12,603 nucleotides of DNA from Holosporales bacterium. Lineage in GTDB: Bacteria; Pseudomonadota; Alphaproteobacteria; BNTO01. The notes beneath the pieces were generated by a model. It was not told the DNA's origin. It did no database searches and saw only the letters and a program-made list of their open reading frames with translations. Positions within the stretch are counted from its first letter, which is position 1; the number at the start of each line of letters is the position of its first letter. Below, piece after piece: positions 5,401-12,603 of the stretch. Location of the stretch: NCBI GenBank assembly GCA_031290075.1, contig JAITOG010000084.1:1-12603 (forward strand), written 5' to 3'. Both the position numbers and the translations under genes were made by a program.

Positions 5401-7011
5401 AAGTTTAATATTTTCAATATTTTGTTTACAAAATGTTTCTTTATCGCTGGTTATTAGTGCTGCAACATCATATGGATAGCCTTTATTTTCAAATTTCCAG
5501 CCATTTATAAATTCAATGTTATATCCTTTAGATTTTGCTATCCCCCTAACTATCCATAATGTTATTGCTGCTTGCCCTCTGAAGTATGTGGATGATATTG
5601 AAAAATCATATATAAATTCTAAAATGTGGCTGATTAGATCTCCTTTTGTATCACTTTCACAAGCTTTTTTAAAAGAATCAAATATGCTTTCAATACTGCT
5701 TTCAGAATCATTAAATGCATGAATAGTGCAAATGAAATTAATATTTGAAAATATTGCAACTCCTCCCATATATAAACCTTCTTCTTCACGTACAAGAAGA
5801 TACGTCAAGTTCTCTTCGGGGTCTATACTTCCCGAAAAAGCGTTAATAATAGAATCTTTCGTTTTTTTTAATAAATCATCTGAGCCATTTTTGAAACTAG
5901 AAGTGGTCTTTTCACCTTTACGTAATGATTCACCTATTTTAAAGAGATTAGTACATATTTCTTGGCGTTTTTCGCTATCTACGGGAATGGAGTCATACAG
6001 CCAAATGTGTTTTTCTCCCATAAAGCTTCCAAATCTAGAGTCAGCTTCTCCACTTGCATTTCTATGAATTATTTTTCTTGCATCTCCTAAAAAAGCTAAA
6101 AGGTTTGAAAAAAAAGTTTGATCTACCTTTCCTTTGCGTAATTTAACTATAACTATGTTTTTTACAATCTCTGACATCGAATCTGAAACATAATCAAAAG
6201 TTATACGAGCAATAGTTTGATTGAGCTGATCAGCAGCAGCATAACATGAACAATTCTGACTTACTTTGAGAGGCTTGTTATTGAATTCCGGTTTCCTAAA
6301 AAAAATATCAATAGGAGATTGCAGTCTATTTTCTTCTATACGAAACGTTTCTCCTAGCGTTTCTCCTAGCGTTTCTTTTAGCGTTTCTTTTTCTGGGAAA
6401 TATTCTTCTAAAGATCCTATTTGGCAGAAAAAATAATAGAAAGCAACTTCAATTTCAGAAAGATTTTTTTGGAATAATTCTTTTACTCGATCATATCTCA
6501 TTTTATCAAATGAAATACGGATACTGAAAAGGGAACTATAGCTATCTTCCAAACAAATAAAAGGCATATAAGTTTCAATTTTATTTTTTATAATATTATA
6601 AAGTTTTGTAAGATCTATATCACATGTAAGATATACGTTTGAAGAAGAAGTTAATTCTTTAAAAAATTCTTCTTTCGCCTCATTTATGCATTTTTGTAAT
6701 GCGCCTTTATTTCTTTTTAAAAGGAACCGGATACAATTTTGTTTTTCTGTTGAAACATTTGAAACATTGGTAAAATAAAGATTTAACAAAAATATTTTTC
6801 TCCTTATACCCTCAAGTGTCAGTGAAACGCAGTCTGAATTCTTTAGTGATCCTGCTGGATTATAAGGCGATGGATCAAAGACTTCTACTGCGAATGTGGG
6901 GGATAAATGTTTTTGATCTAAAGTGATTTTTCCTACTTCATATTGATCAGTTCCACTACTAGCTATTTCAAAAGAAAACAGCGCGATACTCAAAAATAAT
7001 TTTTTTAACAT
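5392..7011 (-). CDS. Unrecognised secreted protein, 539 residues
   Basis: I do not recognise the family. The N-terminus MLKKLFLSIALFSFEIASSG is a clear Sec signal peptide (cleavage near residue 17-20), so the mature protein is periplasmic or exported. The ATG at 7011 is chosen because it places this peptide at the extreme N-terminus; a TTG at 7029 would add six residues. Neither has a good ribosome site. The mature part mixes charged helices and short beta-like stretches without further membrane segments. A degenerate ETLGETLGETF tract sits near residue 220 (DNA repeat at 6346-6393). A cysteine-containing segment QNCSCYAAADQLNQ follows near residue 257, and a C-terminal block has YFRGQAAITLWIVRGIAKSKG and YPYDVAALITSD. 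The last residues and the stop overlap palindromic copy C, so the C-terminus may have been altered. A secreted effector or toxin-like role is possible but unsupported by any motif I can name. Confidence 0.75.
   Translation of the reverse strand: MLKKLFLSIALFSFEIASSGTDQYEVGKITLDQKHLSPTFAVEVFDPSPYNPAGSLKNSDCVSLTLEGIRRKIFLLNLYFTNVSNVSTEKQNCIRFLLKRNKGALQKCINEAKEEFFKELTSSSNVYLTCDIDLTKLYNIIKNKIETYMPFICLEDSYSSLFSIRISFDKMRYDRVKELFQKNLSEIEVAFYYFFCQIGSLEEYFPEKETLKETLGETLGETFRIEENRLQSPIDIFFRKPEFNNKPLKVSQNCSCYAAADQLNQTIARITFDYVSDSMSEIVKNIVIVKLRKGKVDQTFFSNLLAFLGDARKIIHRNASGEADSRFGSFMGEKHIWLYDSIPVDSEKRQEICTNLFKIGESLRKGEKTTSSFKNGSDDLLKKTKDSIINAFSGSIDPEENLTYLLVREEEGLYMGGVAIFSNINFICTIHAFNDSESSIESIFDSFKKACESDTKGDLISHILEFIYDFSISSTYFRGQAAITLWIVRGIAKSKGYNIEFINGWKFENKGYPYDVAALITSDKETFCKQNIENIKLIS
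6346..6393 (-). repeat. 12-bp tandem repeat inside the unknown secreted gene
   Basis: Four units occur on the plus strand: CGTTTCTCCTAG twice exactly, then CGTTTCTTTTAG and a diverged fourth. In frame they encode KETL/GETL units. Because the unit is a multiple of three, copy number can change without breaking the gene. It falls between two better-structured halves of the protein. Confidence 0.85.
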
Positions 7012-7032
7012 TTTTTTTACTAAAAACAAATA

Positions 7033-7050
7033 ATTATAGAGTGTATTATA
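7033..7050 (-). promoter_or_regulatory. Candidate -10 boxes of the unknown secreted gene
   Basis: On the minus strand two perfect TATAAT hexamers occur, at 7045-7050 and 7033-7038, 22-40 bases before the chosen ATG. No convincing TTGACA lies 16-18 bases upstream of either, so the call rests on the -10 sequence and position only. The rest of 7051-7287 has no gene or structure I can support. Confidence 0.35.
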
Positions 7051-7279
7051 TCAAGAAGGAAAAGGTTAATAAAGAGTTAAAAATATAAAAAAAAATGAGA
7101 GTTTTTCATTCCTGCACAAAAGTACATTTCCATCTATGTATTATACGAAAATCCATATTTAATCTGACAGATAGTGTTTGTACCCCTCCTACAGATTATA
7201 AGGTTGTGGAAAATCATCTGAATTATTAATCATGAATTTTGGTATTATATATACTTTATATTCTTTTAAAAAAATAAAT

Positions 7280-7328
7280 AAAACAAAAATATTTATAAAC
7301 GCAGTGTACAACTTCATTTATAAATATT
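7280..7328 (-). terminator. AT-rich stem-loop and T-run after dac
   Basis: AATATTTATAAA (7288-7299) and TTTATAAATATT (7317-7328) form a perfect 12-bp stem with a 17-base loop. On the minus strand it is followed by TTTTGTTTTATTTATTTTTT. Its position 11 bases after the dac stop fits a Rho-independent terminator, although the stem has no G or C. Confidence 0.6.
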
Positions 7329-7338
7329 CTGTAAAAAT

Positions 7339-8673
7339 TTACTTACGTTCCTTTAAATCTGGCATACGTATTCCCCAGATCAAATAAAGAAAAGAGTCAT
7401 AAACTTTTTTGAAAAAACCAGCACTTCTAATTGATATTGAAGCTACAAGAGGTATAACTATTGGGGTTTTAAATGAATCAGATGTTATTTGAATTTCTCC
7501 GATTCTGTCTCCCTTATTCACAGGAGCGGATATAGGTGTATCATAGTGTAACTCTATTTTCACATTATTTCCAGCCAACCTAGGTAAAGTAATTATCAAA
7601 TCGTTTTCTACTGTAATTGGTAAATAGCTTTCATTCCCATACCATACTGGGATCTGGGCAATAACTTCATTAGCTTTATATAAAGACTGATTTCTAAACA
7701 TTTTCATGCCCCATAAAAGTAAGGCTTTTGCATCTTTTTCTCTATCTTTTTCAGATAAATACCCGTTTACAACTAAAATTAATCTACGTCCATTTTGGTT
7801 AATTGAAGCAACAATACCGCACCCTCCGCTTTCTGTTTTACCAGTCTTTACACCATCACAACCTATTTCTTGATTTAATAAAGTATTTCTATTAAACTGT
7901 TTTACTCCGTTAAATGTAAATTCTTTAACACTGTATGATTTATATTCCTTAGGAAAAGTATTTATTGTATACCTGGTAATTGCCAAAATATCGCGCGCTG
8001 TAGTTTTATGCTTTTCATCAGGAAGGCCACTAGCATTGATAAAATGCGTGTTTGTTGCTCCTATACTAATAACAAAAGAAGTAAGCTCAGATGCAAAAAC
8101 CTTCTCATCACCACATGCCCCTTCAGCGATTGTTACAGCTGCATCATTTCCAGACAAAACAATAAGCCCTAATAATAAATCTTTTAAGGAAACCTTTTGC
8201 CCTTGTTTCAAAAACATTGAAGACCCTTCTTTCCTGAAAGCATTTGCAGAGACAACAAAAATTGTATCTAAGGATAGTTGTTTCTCTTGTATCTTGTTAA
8301 AAATGAAACTTGCAGTTGCTATTTTTGTTATAGAAGATGGAGTCATTAGCTCATCTGCATTTTTTTCAAATAAAATAGCCCCACTATTAAAATCTTGAAG
8401 AATTGCTTGTTTTGCCAAAGTTGAAGGTAAATTTGCAAAAGCATAATTAGATGAAATAATTTCCTTATATTGAGATTCTGTTTCTTCCTCGATTTTTTTA
8501 ATATTTGATTCGTCTGACTTTTTATTCTGTTTAATTTTATTTTGATTTTTGATTTTTTTATTATCAACTTCAGCTGCAAAAATTCCTTGCCGCTCAAAAA
8601 AGCAAAATTCGCCTAAAAATATTATAAAAAAGCAAAAAATTTTGGAAAAACGCGTTAAAAAAACACTAATCAT
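7339..8673 (-). CDS. dacF: D-alanyl-D-alanine carboxypeptidase (PBP5/6 type, S11 family)
   Basis: This enzyme removes the terminal D-Ala from peptidoglycan pentapeptides in the periplasm, limiting cross-linking. The 444-residue protein has a signal peptide (about 1-34, ending IFAA), an unusual Lys/Asn-rich stretch (about 37-65), then the transpeptidase fold: SITK with catalytic S114 and K117, SGN (174-176) and KTG (276-278). A PBP5 C-terminal domain follows (about 330-425), ending in an amphipathic membrane anchor, FFKKVYDSFLYLIWG. All catalytic residues are present, so it should be active, implying that the organism keeps peptidoglycan. AAGGA six bases before the ATG supports the start. TATAAT at 8692-8697 is a possible -10. 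The gene is transcribed alone, divergent from the SulP gene. dacA would be an equally acceptable name. Confidence 0.93.
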   Translation of the reverse strand: MISVFLTRFSKIFCFFIIFLGEFCFFERQGIFAAEVDNKKIKNQNKIKQNKKSDESNIKKIEEETESQYKEIISSNYAFANLPSTLAKQAILQDFNSGAILFEKNADELMTPSSITKIATASFIFNKIQEKQLSLDTIFVVSANAFRKEGSSMFLKQGQKVSLKDLLLGLIVLSGNDAAVTIAEGACGDEKVFASELTSFVISIGATNTHFINASGLPDEKHKTTARDILAITRYTINTFPKEYKSYSVKEFTFNGVKQFNRNTLLNQEIGCDGVKTGKTESGGCGIVASINQNGRRLILVVNGYLSEKDREKDAKALLLWGMKMFRNQSLYKANEVIAQIPVWYGNESYLPITVENDLIITLPRLAGNNVKIELHYDTPISAPVNKGDRIGEIQITSDSFKTPIVIPLVASISIRSAGFFKKVYDSFLYLIWGIRMPDLKERK

Positions 8674-8751
8674 GAAGAATCCTTTTTATAAATTATATTA
8701 ACTTCTACTATAGAATTATTACAACGATCTTATACATTTATCTATATAAAA

Positions 8752-8809
8752 AACCACCTGACGCTTTTAAAAAAAACACCCGACGCTTTTAAAAAAGCTT
8801 TGGGTGGTT
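8752..8809. repeat. Tandem 20-22 bp repeat within a stem-loop
   Basis: CACCTGACGCTTTTAAAA (from 8755) is repeated as CACCCGACGCTTTTAAAA (from 8777). The block is bounded by AACCACC (8752-8758) and GGTGGTT (8803-8809), and the second unit can fold alone (CACCC with GGGTG; GCTTTT with AAAAGC). GCTTTTAAAAAAGCTTT also occurs at 73-89, so this is a recurring module. Its function is unknown; it lies upstream of both divergent genes. Confidence 0.6.
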
Positions 8810-8813
8810 AAAG

Positions 8814-8908
8814 TATAACTGGGGCCCCCAAAGAATTCGGATTTTAATTGCTGCCAATCCTTGAAACTCAAGAAGTTTGAATCCGCAATTTTTTGGGGTT
8901 TGGGTATA
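8814..8908 (-). repeat. MITE-like 95-bp repeat, copy 2
   Basis: This is an inverted copy of 5004-5098, differing by about two substitutions and two single-base indels. It starts TATAACTGGGGCCCCC and ends GGGGTTTGGGTATA. It sits in the divergent dac/sulP intergenic region (8674-9069), which otherwise holds only AT-rich sequence and the tandem repeat at 8752-8809. High identity over the full length with different flanks supports recent movement. Confidence 0.85.
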
Positions 8909-9021
8909 AAAATAATTATTTTTTGGTCTTTCAATTTCAAAAAAAAGTATAATTGAAAAAAAACTTTTATAAAAAGAACATGTATTCTCAAAATTTTACG
9001 CACTTATACTTTAAAATTCGT

Positions 9022-9027
9022 TATAAT
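9022..9027 (+). promoter_or_regulatory. Candidate -10 box of sulP
   Basis: A perfect TATAAT lies 43 bases before the sulP ATG. The best upstream candidate (TTTACG, 8995-9000) is 21 bases away, too far for a standard -35, so the promoter is tentative. GGGGGAAG at 9034-9041 lies too far from the ATG to serve as its ribosome site. Confidence 0.35.
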
Positions 9028-9069
9028 GTTCTTTGGGGGAAGATTTTTTTATTTTACATTACTTAATTT

Positions 9070-10770
9070 ATGTTTAAAATTTTTTCTACATTTTTTAAAA
9101 AAGAAATTTCTGTGTCTCCAGAATTTTTCCCAAAAACATACACTGTATTAAAAGAGGGGTATTCTTTATCAACATTTATAAAAGATTTGCAAGCTGCTCT
9201 TTTAGTTTCTGTTATTTCTTTTCCATTAGCCATGGCTTTAGCTATAGCCTCAGGCTGCACTCCTGATAGAGGATTATATACATCCGTTATTGCTGGTTTT
9301 TTTATTTCTCTCTTTGGAGGTTCTCGCCACCAAATTGCCGGGCCAACAGCAGCTTTTGTTGTTGTAATATATAATGTGACTGATAAATTTGGATATGAAG
9401 GGCTTGTTATTGCAACACTTATGGCTGGCTTAATGCTGATTGGAGCTGGATGTTGTAAATTTGGAACAATTATAAAATACCTTCCTTTTTCTATTACAAC
9501 CGGGTTTACTACTGGAATTGGTGTTATGCTATTCGTTTCGCAATTTAAAGATTTATTTGGTTTACAAATAAGTAAAGTGCCTGGCGAATTTTTAGAGAAA
9601 TTAAATTGTTTTTTTTACAATTTAGATACCTTAAGTTGGCAAGCTATTATTCTTAGTGTATTGGTGCTTACGATTATTTTATTTTTAAGAGTGAAAAAAC
9701 CAAAATATCCAGCCTTTTTAATTGCCCTTATTATAGGAACCTTTATTTCTCTTGTATTAAGTCTTGATGTAAAAACTATAGCATCAGAATTTGGCGATAT
9801 TCCAAGAACTATTCCTATGCCCCATTTCCCTAATTTATCTCTAGAATTAATTATGAAACTTTTCCCTTCAGCATTCACAATTGCATTTTTGGCAGGAATA
9901 GAATCATTACTTGCTTGCGTTGTTGCTGATAGTATTGCTGGTACTAGGCATCGCCCAAATTGCGAATTAATTGCTCAAGGAGTTGGCAATTTCTTTTCAG
10001 TATTATTTGGGGGAATTCCTGCAACTGGGGCAATTGCGCGTACAGCAACAAATGTTCGTTCTGGAGCTTGCACTCCTATTGCTGGAATACTACACGCTAT
10101 ACTTATATTTTTTGTAATGTTATTTTTTGCACCCTATATTAAGTGGATACCTCTATCTTGTTTAGCTTCTATTTTAATTGTTATTTCTGTACATATGATT
10201 GACAAAGAAAGAGTTAAATATATTATGTCAGCAACATTTGGCGATATAACGGTTTTTGCTGTTACTTTTCTTTTAACTGTCTTTTTGGATATAACTATAG
10301 CTATAGAAGTTGGAACTATTTTAGCGATACTGTTTTTTACCGCAAGAATGATAGAGTCTACGGAATTGCAAATATCCAAAACTGAATCTATCTATGGAGA
10401 TATTCAGCCGTATGAACACGGCCTTCAAATACTTCCAAACGAAATTGAAATGTTACATATTGCAGGTCCCTTTTTCTTTGGAATTGCTTCAAAAATAAAC
10501 GATATTCTTCATCGTATTTCAGAAACTCCAAAAGTTATTATTTTAGATATGAAAAACGTTCCTTTTATTGATACAAGTGGAGCCTTTACTTTAAAAACAT
10601 TTGTAAAACAAGCGTCTGATAAAAAAATTGCTATTATCCTAACTTCTATTAATAAAAATGTAAAACATACACTTTCAAAAATGGGAGGAAAACAGATATA
10701 TGGAGAAATAATAGACAATCAAAACAAAGCCATAGAACGTGCTTATCAAATAAAAGCAGAAAGGACTTAA
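9070..10770 (+). CDS. SulP-family anion transporter with STAS domain
   Basis: The 566-residue inner-membrane protein belongs to the SulP (SLC26-like) family, which moves sulfate, bicarbonate or dicarboxylates. The membrane part (about 35-430) contains TPDRGLYTSVIAGFF, the hallmark AGPTAAF (90-96), and GGIPATGAIARTATNVRSG. A cytoplasmic STAS domain follows (about 455-560) with the IDTSGA loop (500-505). Length and domain order are normal. The substrate cannot be deduced, and no carbonic anhydrase or sulfur gene is nearby. ATG 9070 is the first possible start after an in-frame TAA at 9064. It has no obvious Shine-Dalgarno sequence, so initiation may be weak. The gene is followed by the interrupted terminator and palindromic copy D. 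Confidence 0.93.
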   Translation: MFKIFSTFFKKEISVSPEFFPKTYTVLKEGYSLSTFIKDLQAALLVSVISFPLAMALAIASGCTPDRGLYTSVIAGFFISLFGGSRHQIAGPTAAFVVVIYNVTDKFGYEGLVIATLMAGLMLIGAGCCKFGTIIKYLPFSITTGFTTGIGVMLFVSQFKDLFGLQISKVPGEFLEKLNCFFYNLDTLSWQAIILSVLVLTIILFLRVKKPKYPAFLIALIIGTFISLVLSLDVKTIASEFGDIPRTIPMPHFPNLSLELIMKLFPSAFTIAFLAGIESLLACVVADSIAGTRHRPNCELIAQGVGNFFSVLFGGIPATGAIARTATNVRSGACTPIAGILHAILIFFVMLFFAPYIKWIPLSCLASILIVISVHMIDKERVKYIMSATFGDITVFAVTFLLTVFLDITIAIEVGTILAILFFTARMIESTELQISKTESIYGDIQPYEHGLQILPNEIEMLHIAGPFFFGIASKINDILHRISETPKVIILDMKNVPFIDTSGAFTLKTFVKQASDKKIAIILTSINKNVKHTLSKMGGKQIYGEIIDNQNKAIERAYQIKAERT

Positions 10771-10772
10771 AA

Positions 10773-11017
10773 AAAATGGTCTTCGAAGACAGCTTCTTAG
10801 ACTTCTTTCGAAACCAATTTTCTTCTAGCAAAGTTGAAAGGAAAGGAGCAAACGAAGCAAAGAATCGGAATGTATTAGATACATGATGATTCTAGCATCG
10901 AAGCGACAAACAAATTTGCAGAAGAAATTGGTTTCGAAAGAAGTCTATTAAATTATTCAAAATTTTGTCCAAGTTCAAAACATGTATTTTTTTCCTAAAA
11001 ACAAAAAAGACCATTTT
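10773..11017 (+). terminator. Probable sulP terminator split by a palindromic repeat
   Basis: AAAATGGTCTT (10773-10783) and AAGACCATTTT (11007-11017, followed by ATTT) are perfect inverse copies separated by 223 bases that contain palindromic copy D. Brought together they would form a plain terminator hairpin just after the sulP stop. GTCTTCGAAGAC (10779-10790) is an additional perfect palindrome at the left edge. It may also serve the convergent small gene ending at 11080. Confidence 0.45.
10798..10947 (+). repeat. Palindromic dispersed repeat, copy D (compact form)
   Basis: The left arm (10798-10826) starts TAGACTTCTTTCGAAACC. The right arm (10920-10947) ends GGTTTCGAAAGAAGTCTA and is its inverse copy, with one base of difference in length. 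The core CGGAATGTATTAGATACATG and the segment GCATCGAAGCGAC match copy A (CGGAATGTACTT..., GCATCGAAGCGAC). The central GC-rich hairpin of copies A and C is absent. The arms are the best preserved of the family, which suggests a recent insertion. Confidence 0.8.
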
Positions 11018-11079
11018 ATTTAAAAACTAAAAGCTCCTGGTAATTATGCTAAAAAATTAAAATCATTTATTTAATCCTT

Positions 11080-11412
11080 TTAAATATGTGGTGAAAATAT
11101 AAAGCAACTTTGCAGAGAAAGAATTTTTGAGACCTGGCTAATATTACTTTTTCTTGATACTCCTTTTTTTTGTAAGCTTTTTTCAGGAACATTTAAAAGT
11201 TCTGCAAATTTGAAATGTTCATCATTTTTTCTCCAACGCTCTTCTCTTTGAGTTGTTTTTTGTATATCACGCATTGAACGATATTCATAAGGAGAAGTTG
11301 GTTCAGGTACAGGAAGAATAGAAATGTGCCCATTGGAACAAAAACTTACCTTAGTGAAAAAAAATATCTCCAATAAAACAAAAAGCAAAGAAAAATTACA
11401 TATTTTATTCAT
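11080..11412 (-). CDS. Small secreted hypothetical protein
   Basis: The 110-residue protein is not recognised. MNKICNFSLLFVLLEIFFFTKVSFCS is a signal-peptide-like start, followed by a short proline-rich stretch (ILPVPEPTSP) and a basic, polar remainder rich in Lys, Arg and Glu. The start at 11412 is chosen because it puts the hydrophobic segment near the N-terminus. An upstream in-frame ATG at 11490 would add 26 residues, and neither has a good ribosome site. No lipobox fits the cysteine. Coding potential rests on the open frame and the signal peptide, so it is only moderately sure. Confidence 0.5.
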   Translation of the reverse strand: MNKICNFSLLFVLLEIFFFTKVSFCSNGHISILPVPEPTSPYEYRSMRDIQKTTQREERWRKNDEHFKFAELLNVPEKSLQKKGVSRKSNISQVSKILSLQSCFIFSPHI

Positions 11413-11576
11413 TTTTAACTCATAAATTAACTGACTGGTGATTCTTTTATAATATATCATAAAATTGCCGTTGTCAAGAATTGTATTCAATTATATTTAA
11501 AAATAATATTCTTTTATTAAAATAATAAATAATATACACTTTATATAAATGGATATTATTTAATTAATACATTTAC

Positions 11577-12603
11577 GTGCCAGTAAAACCTTCAATAAAG
11601 AAAATTACCGTAGCCCTCCAGGGAGGAGGAGCGCATGGCGCATTTACTTGGGGAATATTACAAAGATTACTTGAAGATGAAAGAATAGAGATTATCGGCG
11701 CTTCAGGAACAAGCGCAGGGGCAATGAATGCAGCAGTGCTAATTCAAGGGCTCTCTGAAAATGGAAGAATTGGAGCTCAGAAAATGCTTAAAAAATACTG
11801 GGAATCATTAACTAAAATATTTGGCACCTATTCTCCATATAAACCTACTTTTATTGATAATATTTCTAAATATTATAACCTTGATAGATCTCCAGGCTAT
11901 TTCATGATGGAAACATTGCAATCTTCATTTTCCCCATATGAATTTAATCCCATGGGGATAAATCCTTTTTTTGAATTTTTAGTTGATTTTTTTAATTTTG
12001 AAATTTTACAAAAAAGCAATATTGGGCTTTTTTTAGCAACAACAGAAATTCAATCTGGAAAAATAAAAGTTTGGGAGAATAAGGAAATGAGCCCAGAAGT
12101 TTTAATGGCTTCTGCTTGTTTGCCCTTTTTGTATCATGCTGTAAAAATTAACGAAAAATTTTATTGGGATGGCGGTTATTTAGCAAATCCAGCAATATTC
12201 CCTTTAATAGATAATTGCAAATGTAATGATATTGTGATTATTCAACTAACAAGAATGAAATGTAATAAACTTCCAACAACGCGAGCAGAAATTCAAGATC
12301 GCTTAAAAGAGATTACATATAATGGCTGTCTTATGCGGGAAATAAGGGCAATTCATTTAATAACAAAGCTTATAGACAATGGAACTATAAAAGAAGGAAA
12401 AATGAAAAGATGCAATATTCATTTAATAAAAAATGAGGATTCCTTTAAAAATCTAAATATGAGCAGTGTTTTTAATACAGACGAAGAATTTATAAAATTC
12501 CTTTACAAAGAGGGCTATCAAACGGCATCAACTTGGCTTAAAGAGCATTTTGTGGATATTGATTCTAAAAAGACAATAGAAGATATTGAACAAGAATTTG
12601 TGT
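11577..12603 (+). CDS. Patatin-like phospholipase, cut by the window end
   Basis: Patatin-like enzymes hydrolyse acyl ester bonds of phospholipids with a Ser-Asp dyad. At least 342 codons are present and no stop is reached by 12603. All catalytic elements are visible: the oxyanion loop LQGGGAHGAF (G16-G18), the nucleophile elbow GTSAG (S46) and the DGG motif with catalytic D198 (YWDGGY). There is no signal peptide or membrane segment, so it is cytosolic or exported by another route. Related proteins in Rickettsia act on host membranes, but a housekeeping lipid role is equally possible. The start is taken as GTG 11577, because TAA at 11565 closes the frame upstream and the next methionine lies after the catalytic motifs. 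No Shine-Dalgarno sequence precedes it, so a leaderless transcript or an ATT start at 11571 are alternatives. It is divergent from the small hypothetical gene, with a very AT-rich gap (11413-11576). Confidence 0.9.
   Translation, partial: MPVKPSIKKITVALQGGGAHGAFTWGILQRLLEDERIEIIGASGTSAGAMNAAVLIQGLSENGRIGAQKMLKKYWESLTKIFGTYSPYKPTFIDNISKYYNLDRSPGYFMMETLQSSFSPYEFNPMGINPFFEFLVDFFNFEILQKSNIGLFLATTEIQSGKIKVWENKEMSPEVLMASACLPFLYHAVKINEKFYWDGGYLANPAIFPLIDNCKCNDIVIIQLTRMKCNKLPTTRAEIQDRLKEITYNGCLMREIRAIHLITKLIDNGTIKEGKMKRCNIHLIKNEDSFKNLNMSSVFNTDEEFIKFLYKEGYQTASTWLKEHFVDIDSKKTIEDIEQEFV

Noticed and set aside
5726..6067. A 113-codon plus-strand frame opposite the unknown secreted gene
   Set aside because: It has no ribosome site or recognisable product. 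The minus-strand gene has a signal peptide and a much longer open frame.
9034..9041. GGGGGAAG as the ribosome site of sulP
   Set aside because: It lies 28 bases before the ATG, and an in-frame TAA at 9064 excludes an earlier start that could use it.
100..10947. CRISPR-like interpretation of the repeated segments
   Set aside because: The copies are thousands of bases apart, long, palindromic and variable in length, with no regular spacers and no cas genes.

Overview
This AT-rich window most resembles a host-associated (intracellular) alphaproteobacterium of the Holosporales/Rickettsiales kind. The best lineage clue is the DacA/DacF-type carboxypeptidase, whose SITK, SGN and KTG motifs and C-terminal stretch ending FFKKVYDSFLYLIWG read like alphaproteobacterial members. 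A secreted ankyrin-repeat protein, a patatin-like phospholipase, a double-length ThyX and a high density of palindromic intergenic repeats fit an endosymbiont or parasite. This assignment is inference; no rRNA or other phylogenetic marker is present.

Layout. 1-349: a 12-codon ORF with a good ribosome site, a palindromic repeat (copy A) and a terminator. 350-1855 (-): double-domain flavin-dependent thymidylate synthase. 1956-2091: a long inverted repeat. 2114-3068 (-): secreted seven-repeat ankyrin protein, probably frameshifted near its end, with a trinucleotide microsatellite just upstream. 3308-3420: a palindromic element. 3478-4998 (+): MATE-family transporter whose N-terminal extension is made of a palindromic repeat (copy B). 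5004-5400: a MITE-like repeat and palindromic copy C. 5392-7011 (-): unrecognised secreted 539-residue protein. 7339-8673 (-): D-alanyl-D-alanine carboxypeptidase. 8755-8908: short tandem repeats and the second MITE-like copy, inverted. 9070-10770 (+): SulP anion transporter with a STAS domain. 10773-11017: palindromic copy D, apparently sitting inside a terminator stem. 11080-11412 (-): small secreted hypothetical. 11577-12603 (+, cut by the window end): patatin-like phospholipase.

No operon or pathway joins these genes. They are mostly single transcription units in alternating orientation, separated by repeats. Shared themes are envelope and surface functions (Dac, two transporters, two secreted unknowns, secreted ankyrin protein, phospholipase) and one nucleotide-synthesis enzyme.

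Two things stand out. First, ThyX is a tandem duplication in which each half has lost the active-site residues that the other half keeps, and the split follows the way two subunits share a site in ordinary ThyX homotetramers. Second, a palindromic repeat family occurs in at least four related copies in 12.6 kb: one is translated in frame inside a membrane protein, one supplies a stop codon, and one splits a terminator. This resembles Rickettsia palindromic elements.
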